A DNA stretch of 64,000 bases, from contig NC_056757.1 in NCBI RefSeq assembly GCF_018687715.1, positions 23,287,501-23,351,500 of the forward strand, given 5' to 3'. This DNA is from Carya illinoinensis. Its lineage: Eukaryota > Streptophyta > Magnoliopsida > Fagales > Juglandaceae. Both the position numbers and the translations under genes were made by a program. Below are positions 9,540 through 22,059 of this stretch, in pieces. The stretch's first letter is position 1; each line of letters begins with the position of its first letter. The notes beneath the pieces are model-generated. The model saw only the letters and a program-made list of their open reading frames with translations. It had not been told where the DNA came from and did no database searches.

Positions 9540-11580
9540 TCAGCCACTCTCTCTCTTGCAATTCCCAGGCAACAGAAACTTATACTTTTCTGCATTGTCC
9601 AAAAGATATGATGGAAGATGAACAGCTGAGAAGGAATGAGGAACGGGTCCCATTTTCCCTATGATATCTTTAAAGGTGTATGCCTCCGGAAGCATATCAA
9701 ATAAATCAGCCCCCTTGCAGATTACATCCTGGACTCTTTCTGGGTTCAAATAGTGGGAGAACCTAACTCTATCGTTATGGCTGTACGCTTTCATCTTAAA
9801 TATAAAATCACTGATCCGGCGGAAGCAAAAGCTACAATGCCAACCTGCATCTGCCAAGATGTCATCTGTCTGACGATAATGTGCATACCTTGTCTTAGCC
9901 CTTTGATACCTGTGGACTGAAGCTCTCCAGCTGTTATCATCCACATGGAACTCAAAAGAGTAAAGATAGTTCTTCAGCTGAAGATGAAGGATTGGAGGTA
10001 TATCATCACACCACCTCAAGAGATTGATAGTGTGTCTGCTTGGGATCTCATCAACATCAGACATTATCAACAAGTCATCATCATCAATACCTGCTTTTTT
10101 GAGAAGCACATCCAATGCCACTCGCTGATATGCCTCCTCAATAAATGGGTTTTCTCCTTTCTTAAATCTCCCCCCAATGTTCCCATAAGTCAATCGGGGC
10201 TCAGCAAATTTGAACTGATCTCGATGACTAGCAAAAAACAAAGGCTTTGGCAATCCAGTGAACGTTGAATTTGACTCGAGGAGAACAAATTGTGTCACAT
10301 AAGGATACAATTCTTTCCATCGTACTTCAAGGATTTCCTTCTCATTACTGTACAACACTGCATCAAAGACACGCCTTGGGAATTCACGCACTCCCCAACC
10401 GTGAAGCTTGCACTGGTTCTCCATCGACACATTCTCATTATAATAGTGAGGAAGTACATGAAATGGTTTGGGTGGTGATTCCCATAGTGGCCGCAGGAAG
10501 TACGAGATCTTCTGCCCATGCAAATAGATGAAAAAGATGCACGAGGGAACGAATGCGAAAAGAAATATTAAGGTTTTCACGTCCAAGCCACGCAGAACAC
10601 AGCGAAGTCTCGACATGCTTAAAAATCGAGTTGATTCCTGCCACATCAAATAAAAGAAAATTTCAAAAAATTAAAATGAGAAGAACAATGAAGCACATTG
10701 ACATGACAACAGTAAGCATCTCTATTTACAATAAGCAAAAGAAGAGAAATTTGCTTTTCTTTACTAATTATTTAACTGCTCGTTAACTTATCTCTCATAC
10801 CCACGAGACTGTATAGATACAAACATGACCATAACAACAATTAACCTGAAGCAACAAAAGATGTAATGCCTAAAATCAAAATAAAAAATTCTAATTTTGC
10901 TTCAGTTGAGCGACACCCAGTTCCATGGACCCAAAAGCAGCGAAAACTGAAGTAATAAAGTTCAATTTAGGCACTAGAGAAATATTCATTCGATATAATC
11001 AGCTGCTTTGAGTGAAAATATCAAAAATATTCTTATAAAACAAACAACGCCAACAGAATAAAAATAATATTGGAATTACTAACTCTAATTCTAAAATAAA
11101 TATCCAAAAAAAAAAGGAAAAAAACCTAAACCGCTAAAATATCCACAAGCGTAGCATAGCAGGGAACTTCTACAAAGTAGATCATGCCAAACCTCCGTTT
11201 GAAAAATGAGGAAAATCAAATCATATATAACAAAAATATTTGAACCTTATTTTTAACTCCAAAAAAAATGGAATTTGAATGGGTGAAAACAAAAAGTTCA
11301 TGGACTCTGATTTTCCTCGAAGATCCACTTCTTCGATTTTCCTCAGCAACCAAACATTCTCAGAAAGCAAAACCCAATCACATAACTATTTAAAATAAAT
11401 AAATTAAAAAACAGAAACCTTTACCGAACAAACAGATCAATGGTCTATATCAAACACTTAACCCTGATTTGAGAGAAGCATAAAGAGATAGGGAAATACC
11501 TGCCCACAAACATTGCCGCAAATATCATCAGTTTTCTTGTTGCAGTAATGGCCTCCGTTCTCACCCATCATCCACCACAT
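9540..11580 (-). CDS. GT17 family glycosyltransferase (MGAT3-like), two exons
   Basis: Coding exons are complement 11500-11580 (27 codons, starting ATG 11578-11580) and 9540-10637 (365 codons plus stop), giving 392 residues. The intron 10638-11499 has GT (CAG|GTATTT) and AG (TGTGGCAG|GAATCA) borders and falls between codons. The protein has a cysteine-containing N-terminal segment ([12 protein letters not shown]). A single membrane anchor follows at about residues 50-68 ([19 protein letters not shown]), consistent with a type II Golgi protein. The catalytic region contains [14 protein letters not shown], then [12 protein letters not shown], and a DVDEIPSR motif (DxD at about 221-223) that would bind the metal and nucleotide sugar. 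The family is annotated as beta-1,4-mannosyl-glycoprotein 4-beta-N-acetylglucosaminyltransferase. The plant enzymes' true acceptor is not evident from sequence. The frame is intact and of normal length. A TATA-like AAAATATAGAG lies upstream on the minus strand near 11784-11790. The substrate is uncertain; the family is secure. Confidence 0.93.
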
Positions 11581-13738
11581 TTTTCTCGTTCTGTCTCTCT
11601 CACTATCTCACAAAACCCTGTCGTTGCACTCTCTTAGCGATGAATAAACCGGATCGAAATTGGAGAAATTGACCCAAAATCCCGTCCCACACCACACCAC
11701 GATGCACCCAAAGCCGGAGGCAAAAAGGGGAACTTTCCAGATTCAGTTCAGTCCTCCGATCTATCTTCTCCCTTCCCCCCCTCTCTATATTTTCGATTCC
11801 CACAGATGTTCAATAATAAGATATTTCAAAACCCCCAGACCCAAGAATCGATGGACACTAATGTATTGAGGGAAAAAGAATAATGATGATAACAGCAACA
11901 AATGAGCTTCTGATCTGAATAAACAAAGAATATTTGGGAGAACTCTGAGGCCTGAGAAATGGGTGGCAGTTGTAAAAGACTACCCACAGATCACAATTAC
12001 AAATGGAGCCGTTTGCCTTTTTTTTTTTCTTGCCTTGTTCGCCTTTTAGCCTTTTGTCTTCTCTTTCGTTTTTCTCCCTTTCTTTATTATGTATTTATAT
12101 ATAGATTGTGCGCTACTCTGGTTTACGGAACTGACCACGTCTCGCGTGTTTTCATGACCGAGCAAATAAGGGTGCGAGGGTCATTTAATGAGGATGGAAT
12201 CCTCCTACGTTACACGCGGCAATTGACTGGCTCAACACAGCTAGCTGCTTGCTGGGTCGTGTTCTTTGTCGTGTCTCCTTCTCTAATCTTAATAATAATA
12301 ATAATAATAATTCTATTATCTATAATTATTTTTAAATATATTTTATATACTTTACTGATTATTTTAAATAATTATTTTATATTAAAAAAATATACAATCA
12401 ATTATATTAATAAAATATATAAAAAAATAATTACACATAAAATTTTAATGATAATAATAATAATAATGGAGAATATAATTAAAAAATTATATATATATAT
12501 ATATATTTATAAAAATCTTATATCACGCAATTCATGACTATAAATAATATTTTTTTAATTCAATAATACTAATTATACTTATAATTCAATTTGTAATTTT
12601 ATTTATAAGATTTATTTTATTAATTTTTAATTTTATAATTTTGAAGGTATCAATAATTGATATATGCTTTAAATATTTTTAGTATTTTTCTAACAATAAT
12701 AATAATTATACGAGTCAAGCGACGACACTTCATACAACTAGACCGTAATATAATATAGAAACCAAAAACAAAAACAGCGAGAGCGATGGCGACAGAATGA
12801 CTTTTTCGGCCAACTTAAGAAATTAAAGACACTTAACGCGCATAAGCTATCTTCAATTCAATTCGAGTTTTTCTGTATTTATTATTTTTATTATATTATC
12901 TTTAAGTTTATAATATACTTAAAAATATGCTTTTAATACAATACATCTTGCTTGATACAGTATATTATAAAGTATTTTTTATTATAAAGTAAATTTGATA
13001 TATTACATTATATGCTATGTCAGAGTTTTGTATAGATCTAATACTTCTCTTTTATTAAACATAATATTATTTGTTAAATTCATATATAAAGTTAAAGTTA
13101 AAAGATATAATATAAATAATTTATTTTTCTTTTTTTATTAAACATATTTAATTATTAAAAAAATAAGAATATATCTTTATTAATAATCAATTCTTAATTA
13201 TTAAAAAAATAATAAAATTTAAAATATATGAATCGAACAATACTAGATATTTCCCGTCAAGCAGTTGCGAGTCATGACGTGACTGCCGGGATGGGTTGGC
13301 TGTAATTAAGTCGTTATGCGGGTCCTACCACGAGACTCTCTACTGACATTTGGGCGCCTGTCGTTTGTTTGATAAAAGTCCGTCTAGGAGCCATGATCAT
13401 TTACCTCGATCAACGCCACATGGAATACTCATTGTCACTTCCAAACCCTCTTTATCTTTTCTTACATCTTAGGATATAAATAATTTTTAACTTATTATAT
13501 AAAACATGTTTAAATTTTATTAATTAAATAATGCTTTACACAGCAGCTGAAAATGAAATAACTCATAATTTTATATTTCAACTAAAATTATAAAATTTAG
13601 AACAAAAGATAGCACCAATCTTAATTATTATCTCTAATTATTTATAGTATAGGAGGAATAAGTCCTTGAGTAGGTGATCCTTCCTTCTCATCAAGTTGTT
13701 ACACATGCAATCTCATTACTGAACAGTTATAGGGTAGC
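11581..13738. other. Intergenic region upstream of the GT17 gene
   Basis: The first ~250 bp probably hold the GT17 5' UTR and promoter (minus strand). Beyond that the DNA is very AT-rich, with (TAA)n near 12292-12312 and (TA)n near 12488-12506. A less AT-rich patch at 13250-13460 shows no recognisable gene. The open frame at 11959-12537 is mostly simple sequence and is not supported. Confidence 0.5.
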
Positions 13739-13739
13739 T

Positions 13740-14282
13740 CAGAAAGCAAATGGGAGACATGTTTAAATGGAAGTCTTGTACATGCTCAAGTTGAACGTTG
13801 ATAGTACTATTTTTTCAAAGATGGAGAAAGCTGAGATGGGAGCAATTTTAAGAAATAGTTTGAGTAGTGTTCTCATGGCTGCTAGCGTTCCAGAGAGGGA
13901 TTTTGTTGAACCCAGAATACATTGAAGTGATTGCTTTATTTCGTAGCCTTCAGTTGTGTGCTAGTATGGGCATATAAAAGATTCAAGTGAAGAGTGATTG
14001 TCTCTTGAAGCAGTTCAAAAGGATGGCATGGCTAATTCATCATTGGATGGTTTTTATGCAGAGATTAAAAAGTTGTCATCTTATTTTAGAGAATGTGTTT
14101 TTCAACATGTTTATAGAGAAGCCACCTCATTGCCTTGCTCAACATGCAAGAAAGGTTGATAGAATTACTATGTGGGGGGAATTGTAGTCCAGATTTTTTT
14201 ATCTCAAACCTTGTAGTTTGATTCATGTCTGTAATTCTTTTTTTTGATTAATGAAGTTCATGGTTTGTCATTAAAAAAAAAA
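13740..14282 (+). mobile_element. LINE 3' end 1: RNase H relic plus poly-A tail
   Basis: Frameshifted segments read LNVDSTIFSK, GAILRNSLSSVLMAAS, VKSDCLL, FYAEIKKLSSYF and VFQHVYREAT. These follow the order of the RVT_3-type RNase H domain that ends many plant LINE polyproteins: NxDGA, GxGxxxRD, ExDS, then the HVxRxAN region. After the coding relic comes a short 3' UTR with TGATTAATGAAGTTCATGG and an A-run at 14273-14282, as expected for target-primed LINE insertion. It is 5'-truncated and broken by frameshifts and stops. Confidence 0.65.
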
Positions 14283-14499
14283 GTTCTCTTTGATTTTTGT
14301 CATTGATTATTAATTTGAGTAGCTATGCAATGTTTATCTGTGGGAGAAACAACTTCAGTTCCATCACTACCATCACTAATAAGTGATGCTTGTTTTAGAT
14401 TATTCCACAACGTGATTCTTTTATTATCTTTTTGAAAAAAGATGGATGCATGGGAGTTTGCACATACCCTTGTGCACGAAGAAGATCTGGCGTGGCTAA

Positions 14500-15165
14500 C
14501 TAAAAATTGATACGGTGCGTTTACATGATGGATGCATTTACATAAGATGTGTTAAATTGAAGAGTCAAACTTTGATAGGTTATCGTCTTCTCACATTTGA
14601 TGTTGCGGTTAGACAAGAGGGAAGCATCATTGCATCAGTTTACAGGAAAGATAATGGAGAAATTTTATTTGCCAAAACAGACCTTATAAGTAGCGTAAGT
14701 CCGAACCTAGGAGAAGGATCAGCAGCTTTAATGGCAATCTCAGAAGCAGCACTGTACGAACCGGCAAAAATCACTTTAGAAGCTGACTCTAGAGTGACCA
14801 TCCAAGCGATAAATCAGTCCTTCCCCATCCAAGAATGGATCCTAAGTCCGATTATTAGTGATATCCAACATCACCTCAACTCTTTCAAAGCTTAGACTGC
14901 AAGGAAAATTCATCAATCTCTAAATTGATGTGCGCACAACTTAGCGCAGTGGGCAACGGCAACGCAAGCGTTTGGAAACATTCCCTTAATCCAAATTCCT
15001 CCATCCTTATTGCAATTTCATAATAGGAAAGATCCCCCGTCCTCTTTTATATAATTATCTTTTGTTTCTTTTGTTTTTTAGTTGAACTCTGTAATTCTGG
15101 ACAATGGCTTCTTAATATACTATTCTCAACTTGCTTAAGAAAAAAAAAAAAGGAAAAAAAAAGGA
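14500..15165 (+). mobile_element. LINE 3' end 2: RNase H relic plus poly-A tail
   Basis: A frame open from about 14515 to 14895 reads LTFDVAVRQEGSIIASV, ALMAISEAALYEPAKIT and LEADSRVTIQAIN. After one stop and a frameshift, further RNase H-like sequence reads CAHNLAQWA. This is an RVT_3-type RNase H domain with FDVAV in place of the first catalytic motif and LEADS as the third. A 3' UTR ends in A-rich sequence at 15141-15163. It lies in the same orientation as the LINE end just upstream but is clearly a different family or age. Confidence 0.7.
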
Positions 15166-16297
15166 CTAAGCACAGGTAAATCTACATAAGAATAATCTTC
15201 TTCGTAAAATTTATTATAAAATTAGAATTTATACATGACATCAAATGTAATATTAAAATTTTAAAAATTAATTTTATATTATATTAAATATTATATTAAT
15301 TTTATGTTATAAGATTAAATATACGAATAATAAGATTGAGATTCCATATTATATTAATTAGCATATATATATTTTTTACCCGCAGTTCAAGCAACCGAAA
15401 GAGTGGTGATTTCTTCTCAAAATTTGCTTCTTTTTATGGTTGTCGACCCAAAAATGGGCTTCCAAATATGCTTGCGGACTCAATTAGAAACGTCAGAAAT
15501 TCTAACTCCCTTTTAAAGAAAATGCGTCATGAGTACTTTAATCCCATTCAAATACACTAAGGAATGTTTAGAATGATTTGAAATTGACGAGGTCAATGAA
15601 GGACTTGGTCTAGTTCCAACCTAAATTGAACCCAAATATATATGACCTATCAATGAATCAAACAAACAACCCCTCATGACCTCAAAAAATAGGCTTATAT
15701 AAGATTAAAAAAGAGTAATGTTTGGTTCATTAAGAAATTATTTGTAGAAGGAAAATCGATCATACAAAGATTTAAAAATTCAAATTAAAAAAAAAAAAAA
15801 CAAAACACAAACTTGAATAAAATGCCTGAGTCACATTTTAGTACTCAAAACAAGAAGGGTCATCGCTTCAGCTTGTAATCAGTCTTATCATCACATGGCA
15901 AAAAGAAATGGTCATGTTGATCAGTTTGTGAGTTAGCCAGGCCAAGTAGATGGATGGCTTGGGATGCGGCTGCGACCGCAACGCGCTGTGATCTCGCTAT
16001 AATTAGCTGGGGCCCGATTGAGTCTCCAGCCAGCCACGCTATTTCCTGTTGCTACTCGTTTCCTGCCTAAGTTCTGTGTCTCTTATATATATTCAACCTA
16101 CCCTAGTAAAACATGTACATGGTTGATTAGCAGGGTCGGCTTGATACGTTTAAGGGCATAAGGTGAAATTTTGAGTGAGGATTTTTTTATTTTAGAAAGT
16201 AAAATTTAATAAATTTATTTTTATTTTAATTTTTACATTATATTTTTATTTAAAAATCATTCCTATCGTTTTGTAAAGCAGAATTACCTAATTAAGA
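15166..16297. other. Intergenic, no gene seen
   Basis: AT-rich sequence with short poly-A runs. The frame at 15336-15560 has no recognisable domain. A GC-richer patch at 15950-16060 shows no structure that I can assign. Confidence 0.4.
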
Positions 16298-16305
16298 CTT
16301 TATAT

Positions 16306-16691
16306 CAAAGTTTTGAAATCCGTTCCGGAGACCATTCCGGTTGAGCCACTGGAACGGAATATTTCGGTACCGGTACGTTTCGGTGTACCGTTTCGGGATT
16401 AATTATATATTATATATAAATATTTATATGTATATATAAACTAACAATTAATAAAATAAATACATATATGTAAGTGTGTGATATGTATATGTGTATATAT
16501 ATAGAAGAATTAAAGATTTATAAAATGAATATATATTGAAAAAATTCACAAACTTGAGTTAAGACACAAAAATAAAGGAAAAAAATTAAAGAATAGAAAA
16601 ATTATTAAAAGTAACAATACTTCTAATGCACGGAAAGGGGTATTTGAATTCTTAAAGTACAATTTTATTCATTATTTTTTAACTTATTAAA

Positions 16692-16732
<41 letters not shown>

Positions 16733-16905
16733 CCGGACCGGAATTACTATTCCGGCCGGAATTCCGGCCAGAATTGACCGGAACGGCCGGAATTTGACCG
16801 GAATGGCCGGAATTTGACCCGGAACGGAACAGATACCTATCCCACTCCGGTTACTGTTCCGGCACGAAAAATTCCGGCCGAAACGGAACGAATTTTAAAA
16901 CTTTG
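16306..16905. mobile_element. Non-autonomous hAT element, 600 bp, with perfect 8-bp TSD
   Basis: The element starts CAAAGTTTTGAAATCCGTTC and its other end, read on the minus strand, starts CAAAGTTTTAAAATTCGTTC. These are terminal inverted repeats of over 20 bp with few mismatches. It is flanked on both sides by CTTTATAT (16298-16305 and 16906-16913), an exact 8-bp target duplication, which is the hAT signature. The inside has no transposase. It consists of CCGGAA-type repeats near both ends, an AT-rich middle and a poly-T run at about 16696-16731. The exact duplication suggests a fairly recent insertion. Confidence 0.88.
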
Positions 16906-16913
16906 CTTTATAT

Positions 16914-18798
16914 CATATTCTTAATTAATAACTGACTTAATTTTTATTAAAAAATTATCGGTTTAGAAAGAATTTTATCAAAATTAGTTTTATAACATGT
17001 GCTTTAGATTCTCAAAATCAATTAGATCCATTATTGTACATAAAGTTCTATAAATACATGCATTTGGAAAAAAAAAAAAAGGGTTTGTGTCTTCAAATGA
17101 TTATACTAAAACCCTGTATAAGCATTGAAAAGTAGATTTTTTTCTTATATTTTCCCTATTGTATATTAAACTAATAATGATAAAAGGCAAGTCTACTATA
17201 GAATGAGATTATGTGAAATAATTATTATGTGGAGATAAGATGAGAATATCACTTCATGTCTCAATACCAATACTAGAAATGAAAAGGAGATGGATAAGAG
17301 AAAAAGTTTCGTCATCATCAAGTGAACTCAAATACAATAAAATTCTAAAAAAAAAAAATTCAATATTTTTTTATTTTATTTTTTTAATTATTATTTTTTT
17401 TCTTTTAAAAAATTTTACTTCAATATTTTTGTGAGGCCTCTCTCCACTAGGGGCCTTGCAACTGCCCAAGTCACTCAATGGAAAAGCCGGCCGTGTTTAT
17501 TAGTCAATGAACATTTCCGTAGAAAAATTCAAAAGCGCACAATTTGGATCCATAAATGTCATAAGTATATGGTTGGGAATTTATGACTAGACAACGTCGA
17601 TGACCATCATAGATGGGATAGTGGACACTCCATTCCAATTATCCCCCACTCATAAATGGGGTGGTACCACTAGGTTGAAAGGAAATGGACAAGTAGAGTG
17701 ATTCCATATTTATGTGAAGTTAGGATTTGGATTTTTTTATTAATTTTTTATTTTTTCTTTCTAAGCATGCAAATATGTATTGGAACGGGAAGAATGATAC
17801 ATGAGAAGGAGTGAGGCTCTCCGATGAACGCCCCAAAATAAAAAAAAAAAAATAACTATGTAAAGAAGTAGAAAAAAAACTAGATTTTAGAACCAATTTC
17901 TTGATTATCACCTATGTCCTACAAAGAGGACATTGTTTTAAAAGATGGAATTTAGCAGTTCGTAAAGTTATGCGAACTATGGATTCACCACTAGCGGCGG
18001 AAGAACCTCCATTGGAAGCAGTGATGATAGTGCGTGCATTGCAGTTTGTTATCGTGATATGTATTTTGAAGAGATCCGTAATCTATTTTTCAAGATCATT
18101 AGTTAGGAAAAGTGATAATTAGGATTTGAATTGAAAATTAAGATAAAAATTTAAGGGTGAGTAGTTGAGTTTTTGTGTTTTTGCAATTCTATATTCAATT
18201 TTAACTTTTACAAAATTGATACTCGAACTAAAAAAAACTCAGCAATTAGATAACTTGATATGTAGAGCGCTACATATTGACTAACATGTGGCATCAGCCT
18301 CTGATTGGGTATCGTGAATAATTATACATGCCACGTGCCAGTCAATCATGTTAAATCATTAAGAATTTAAAAAAAACATAAATTGATGTGAAGAAGATAA
18401 TTTAATTATTTAATTCATATTAACCTAATTGACCAACAAAATTATTTCTCATTTCGGTGCTAACGTTGATTGATTGGATATTTAAAAGGGATGTTTCAAA
18501 ATAAAATAACCTAAAATTTTCGAGCTGGTATTCTAACGTCTTACACCCCATGCATCATGTTGACACCAAATTTAAGAATAACATATATGTATGGTAGAGA
18601 ATGCATTAATTAACAAATCTTTCATGGTTCAATGGATGTGAAATTGCTGATTATTAACTAAAAAGAGTCGTCCACTTAAAAAGTTTACTCTGAGTAATGG
18701 AGAAAATTAATCAAGTGATGCGTATTATTGGTTGACACGAAACGTACACTAAGTCAAGTAGCAACATAAATTATATATATGTATATATGAAGGGTCGC
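16914..18798. other. Intergenic with one possible RNase H relic
   Basis: Mostly AT-rich with no intact gene. At about 17925-18120 one plus-strand frame reads VRKVMRTMDSPLAAEEPPLE, then MIVRALQFV. This weakly resembles the middle of an RVT_3-type RNase H domain from a LINE or LTR element. The match is short and I hold it loosely. Confidence 0.35.
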
Positions 18799-19710
18799 GC
18801 TCCCAGCTGGTCGGGTGGAAAATTTATTTTTACACCAGCCAATCAGCAGCTGCCATGTAAGAGAGTCTCAACAATTTTCTATTTGCACCAACATACAAGT
18901 GATAAACTCAAGTTCTCTCTCTCTCTCTCTCTGCACTACTCTCTTGAAGTTAAAATCGATCATGATCTGATCTTGCCTCAAAAAAAAAAAAAAAAAAAAA
19001 AAATGAAAAGAGAACCCGAACTAGAGAGAGAACACCTGCATTGAATCGACGAAAACACCCACGTCTTTGCTCCCTTGAAGTTCAAATCGATCATCTAATC
19101 TCACCTCCAGAAAAAAGAAAAGAAGAAGAGAACCCAAACTAGAGAGAAAACCCATGTTATAACAGATTAGTTAGATAAAAATATCACGAGAATGCCAAAA
19201 ACTATCTTCTTAAGGAGTCAAATGGTCATCTTCATCGAGGGAAAGAGGTGCATCTCTATGTGATTGCTAGTACACAATGAAATTTATGTGTTGCATATAT
19301 TGCTTAGAAAAATCAGGATGAACTTTGAAGTAGTTGGCAGATGGGACAAAATATTGTCTTAATACATTCGCAATAGTTGCCACATTTCAACAAAAGTAGA
19401 AACCTAATTGCTTGGGGGCTTGGGTCACAAAGGTGAGGGAGGCTAATTGCTTGGAGGTGATGAAGTTGACTCTCTCTCTCTCCCCAATCGGTTTAAACTT
19501 AGCTGTGATTTTTGGCATTAATTTTCAAAATTTGTGGGAGAGAGGGGGAAGGAAGGGGGAAGAACTGAAAGGAGAGGAAGAAGAATTCGTGGGAGAGAGA
19601 GGGGAAGAGGAAATCTATGTGCGGGTGCATATGTTTGATTCCTGCATCTCCTATGTGGCGAATTTGTATTGACTGGTGTGAAAATAAATTCTCACTCGAC
19701 TGGCCTTGAG
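18799..19710. mobile_element. Inverted-repeat (MITE-like) element, ~0.9 kb
   Basis: The left arm (GCTCCCAGCTGGTCGGGTGG, then AATTTATTTTTACACCAGCC) and the right arm (ATTGACTGGTGTGAAAATAA, then CTCACTCGACTGGCC) are imperfect inverted repeats of about 55 bp. The interior holds a short CT repeat, a poly-A run at 18979-19002 and an internal tandem duplication. No transposase and no clear target duplication were found, so the superfamily (Mutator-like or other) is undetermined. Confidence 0.6.
18936..19160 (+). repeat. Tandem duplication inside the inverted-repeat element
   Basis: Two diverged copies, about 18936-19035 and 19068-19156, share CTTGAAGTTAAAATCGATCA / CTTGAAGTTCAAATCGATCA, then an A-rich run, then GAGAACCCGAACTAGAGAGA / GAGAACCCAAACTAGAGAGA. 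Confidence 0.75.
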
Positions 19711-21382
19711 TTTTTCTCTTTTTGTTTTCTTCTCATAATTTTACCGACCCTTTAGTTCGTTTATACAAAGATTCTCAAAGGCCATGTGATGATCTCTACC
19801 TAGCTAATTCCTAATCATTTTTAAAAGTCATCCCAACTAACACAACATACACTTGATCACGAGATTTGCGCATGATTATATAATATTACTTATTTTAAAG
19901 TTATAAATTTAAAAATAATATTACATCATCGCTGTGGGATATAAATATATGGATGATGATATAGTATATAACATTTTTCTAATCTTTCTTAACAAAGCTT
20001 GGACGTGCATGGCGGTCCCCCGGGACAGAAAAGAGACCATAAACAGTGCCATTGCTCGGCTTTCCATGAACCTCTCACGTGCTTTACATTCATTAGTTCC
20101 TTCCTTTCAAAGAATATGATAATGGGAGCTAGCCAGGGCCATGTACGGTGGGTTAAAGGGCATTTTCCCACCAGCTGGATGAAGAGCAATGAAAGCAACA
20201 ATCCCGACGATGCCGCTGGTGTAAAGACTTTCTTCGGGGTATACATGCATACATGCAATGCAACCTAAGGAGTTGCTGGTGGAACAAAGAAACCTTTTAT
20301 GGGTTGGCACGAGAGAATCCTTGTGCATTATTTTACTAGGTTTGACAATCAATTGCCAGATCATCTTAATCCCTATTTTTTGCATTATTTCTTTAAATAA
20401 TTTATGTCCCTTGAGTACCTTCCAAGAACTAATTAAAAACTATATTTTTCAATTAATCAAAAGTTGGACCCAAGAGATATTGGTGTCACCTCCAACTAAT
20501 TGGAGAAATGCTATAATGAAGAGCAAGACATGATGATTTAAGAATGGTGGATCGAATTTTCAGATAGAGTTGCATATTGTCCCACAAGAGAGATTAGAGG
20601 CATTTTGAGATTGGATAAAGCAAAGCTACCGATTATTAGTTGCAAATGAGTCTATAGTTTCTGTTATATGACTTGATCTGTACAGATTGTTATTGTTTAT
20701 ATAGTTACACTTTGTAACACTTTTTTTCTTTTTTGTTTCTTTTCTATGTTTGGTTATGATTAGCGTGTTTTTAGGGTTTTACTATTATCATGGTATTCTT
20801 CCACCAAACGCGCGAGAGGTTTATTTTTTCTTAATAAAATTATAAAATACCATCGTCTTTAAAAGAAATAATAAATGAAGGATTGCAAGCTTTATCAAAA
20901 TGAAAATAGGTTATGAAAACTTAATTATGTGTTTGTTTAGTTATTATTTATTAATACAGGATATGATTATGGTTCCTCTCTCTCCCTCCCTCCCTCCCTG
21001 GGCCTTGGTATACCCTAAATAATTAGAGTTTTGCTATCTAGCGGCCTACACCGCATAATACATTTGTTTTTATTTTTTTTTTAATTTTTGTTAAACTAAT
21101 TGAATTCTTCTACTCATTAACCTATACTACATACTTGTTAAGGAAAAAAATAAAAAGATAAAAAATAAAAATAAATATATAATGTAGAAATGATGAGTAA
21201 AATTTTTAAAATAATTATAGGCCCAAATCCTCCATTTGGCAAAAGAGATTGAGTTTGTTAGTTTAACACCAGCCGGCCTTTTTCTTGGCCCAGGTTTAAA
21301 CAACAACTGATGAAGCCCATGCATAATCATCAATCATTTTAGAAACCATTTATATGCTCCGGCCCCAATTAAGTCCTTCTAT
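19711..21382. other. Intergenic, no supported gene
   Basis: No domain is recognised. A less AT-rich patch at 19985-20260 is open in several frames on both strands, including a hydrophobic minus-strand frame. No family match came to mind and no start/stop/splice logic supports it. A short CT/CCCT run lies at 20977-20999. Confidence 0.35.
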
Positions 21383-21469
21383 TATCTAGTACAACATAAT
21401 ATTCTTTTTAAAGCATTTGGGCCCAATCTATCTAGTACAACATAATATTCTTTTTAAAGCATTTGGGCC

Positions 21470-21558
<89 letters not shown>
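21383..21558 (+). repeat. 46-bp direct duplication followed by a (CT)n microsatellite
   Basis: TATCTAGTACAACATAATAT and the following bases, up to GGGCCCAATC, occur twice with a 46-bp period (from 21383 and from 21429) and are nearly identical. The second copy runs straight into about 42 CT dinucleotides (21474-21558). The near identity suggests a recent duplication. Confidence 0.9.
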
Positions 21559-21560
<2 letters not shown>

Positions 21561-21720
21561 GATTTTGAACTAAATCATTATAAGATCTCCTTTCATTGTT
21601 GAAATTTGTTACCAAAAGTTTTGGATAAAGCTTGAAAAATTGTAAAAATCTATTTCAACGTTGATAAAAATGTATTAAAAATCAAATATAATGTATCCAA
21701 GTATTTAATATAATGTGTAA

Positions 21721-21757
<37 letters not shown>

Positions 21758-21884
21758 ATGTGTAAAAGAGTATATATAAAATAGAAATGTTTTTATTAGT
21801 TTCAATAAAAATATGATATGAATATAAGTTGTTTCAATAAACGTGTAACTCATATATTTAACTTCAATTGCCAACATTTTTAAG

Positions 21885-22055
21885 GATAAGTTTGAATAGT
21901 GAGATAAGAATTTTTAGTTTTAGATGAAAGTTTTAAATATTATTATTATTCTAGGATTTGAAAAAGTTGAATTGTTTATTATATTTTATGTGACAATTTG
22001 AAAAAATTGTAATGATTAAATGAGAATTTTGTATCTCATCTCACATGCCAAACCT
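21885..22055. mobile_element. AT-rich MITE relic, family copy 1
   Basis: This segment contains AGGATTTGAAAAAGTTGAAT and TTATATTTTATGTGACAATT, then TTGTAATGATTAAATGAGA. The same string of motifs occurs at 39404-39736. One end carries GTTTGAATAGTGAGATAAGA and the other CATCTCACATGCCAAAC, giving a degenerate inverted-repeat appearance. Confidence 0.6.
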
Positions 22056-22059
22056 GCCC

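Noticed and set aside
11959..12537. 192-codon plus-strand frame
   Set aside because: It runs through poly-T, (TAA)n and (TA)n sequence, has no domain and ends in AT-rich low complexity.
19989..20385. Hydrophobic minus-strand and plus-strand frames of about 90 codons
   Set aside because: Mutually overlapping, no recognised family, no start or splice support. I could not decide whether a gene relic is present.
21417..21602. Open frame of Ser-Leu repeats (also at 47760-48149 and 49194-49454)
   Set aside because: Translated CT/GA microsatellite, not protein coding.
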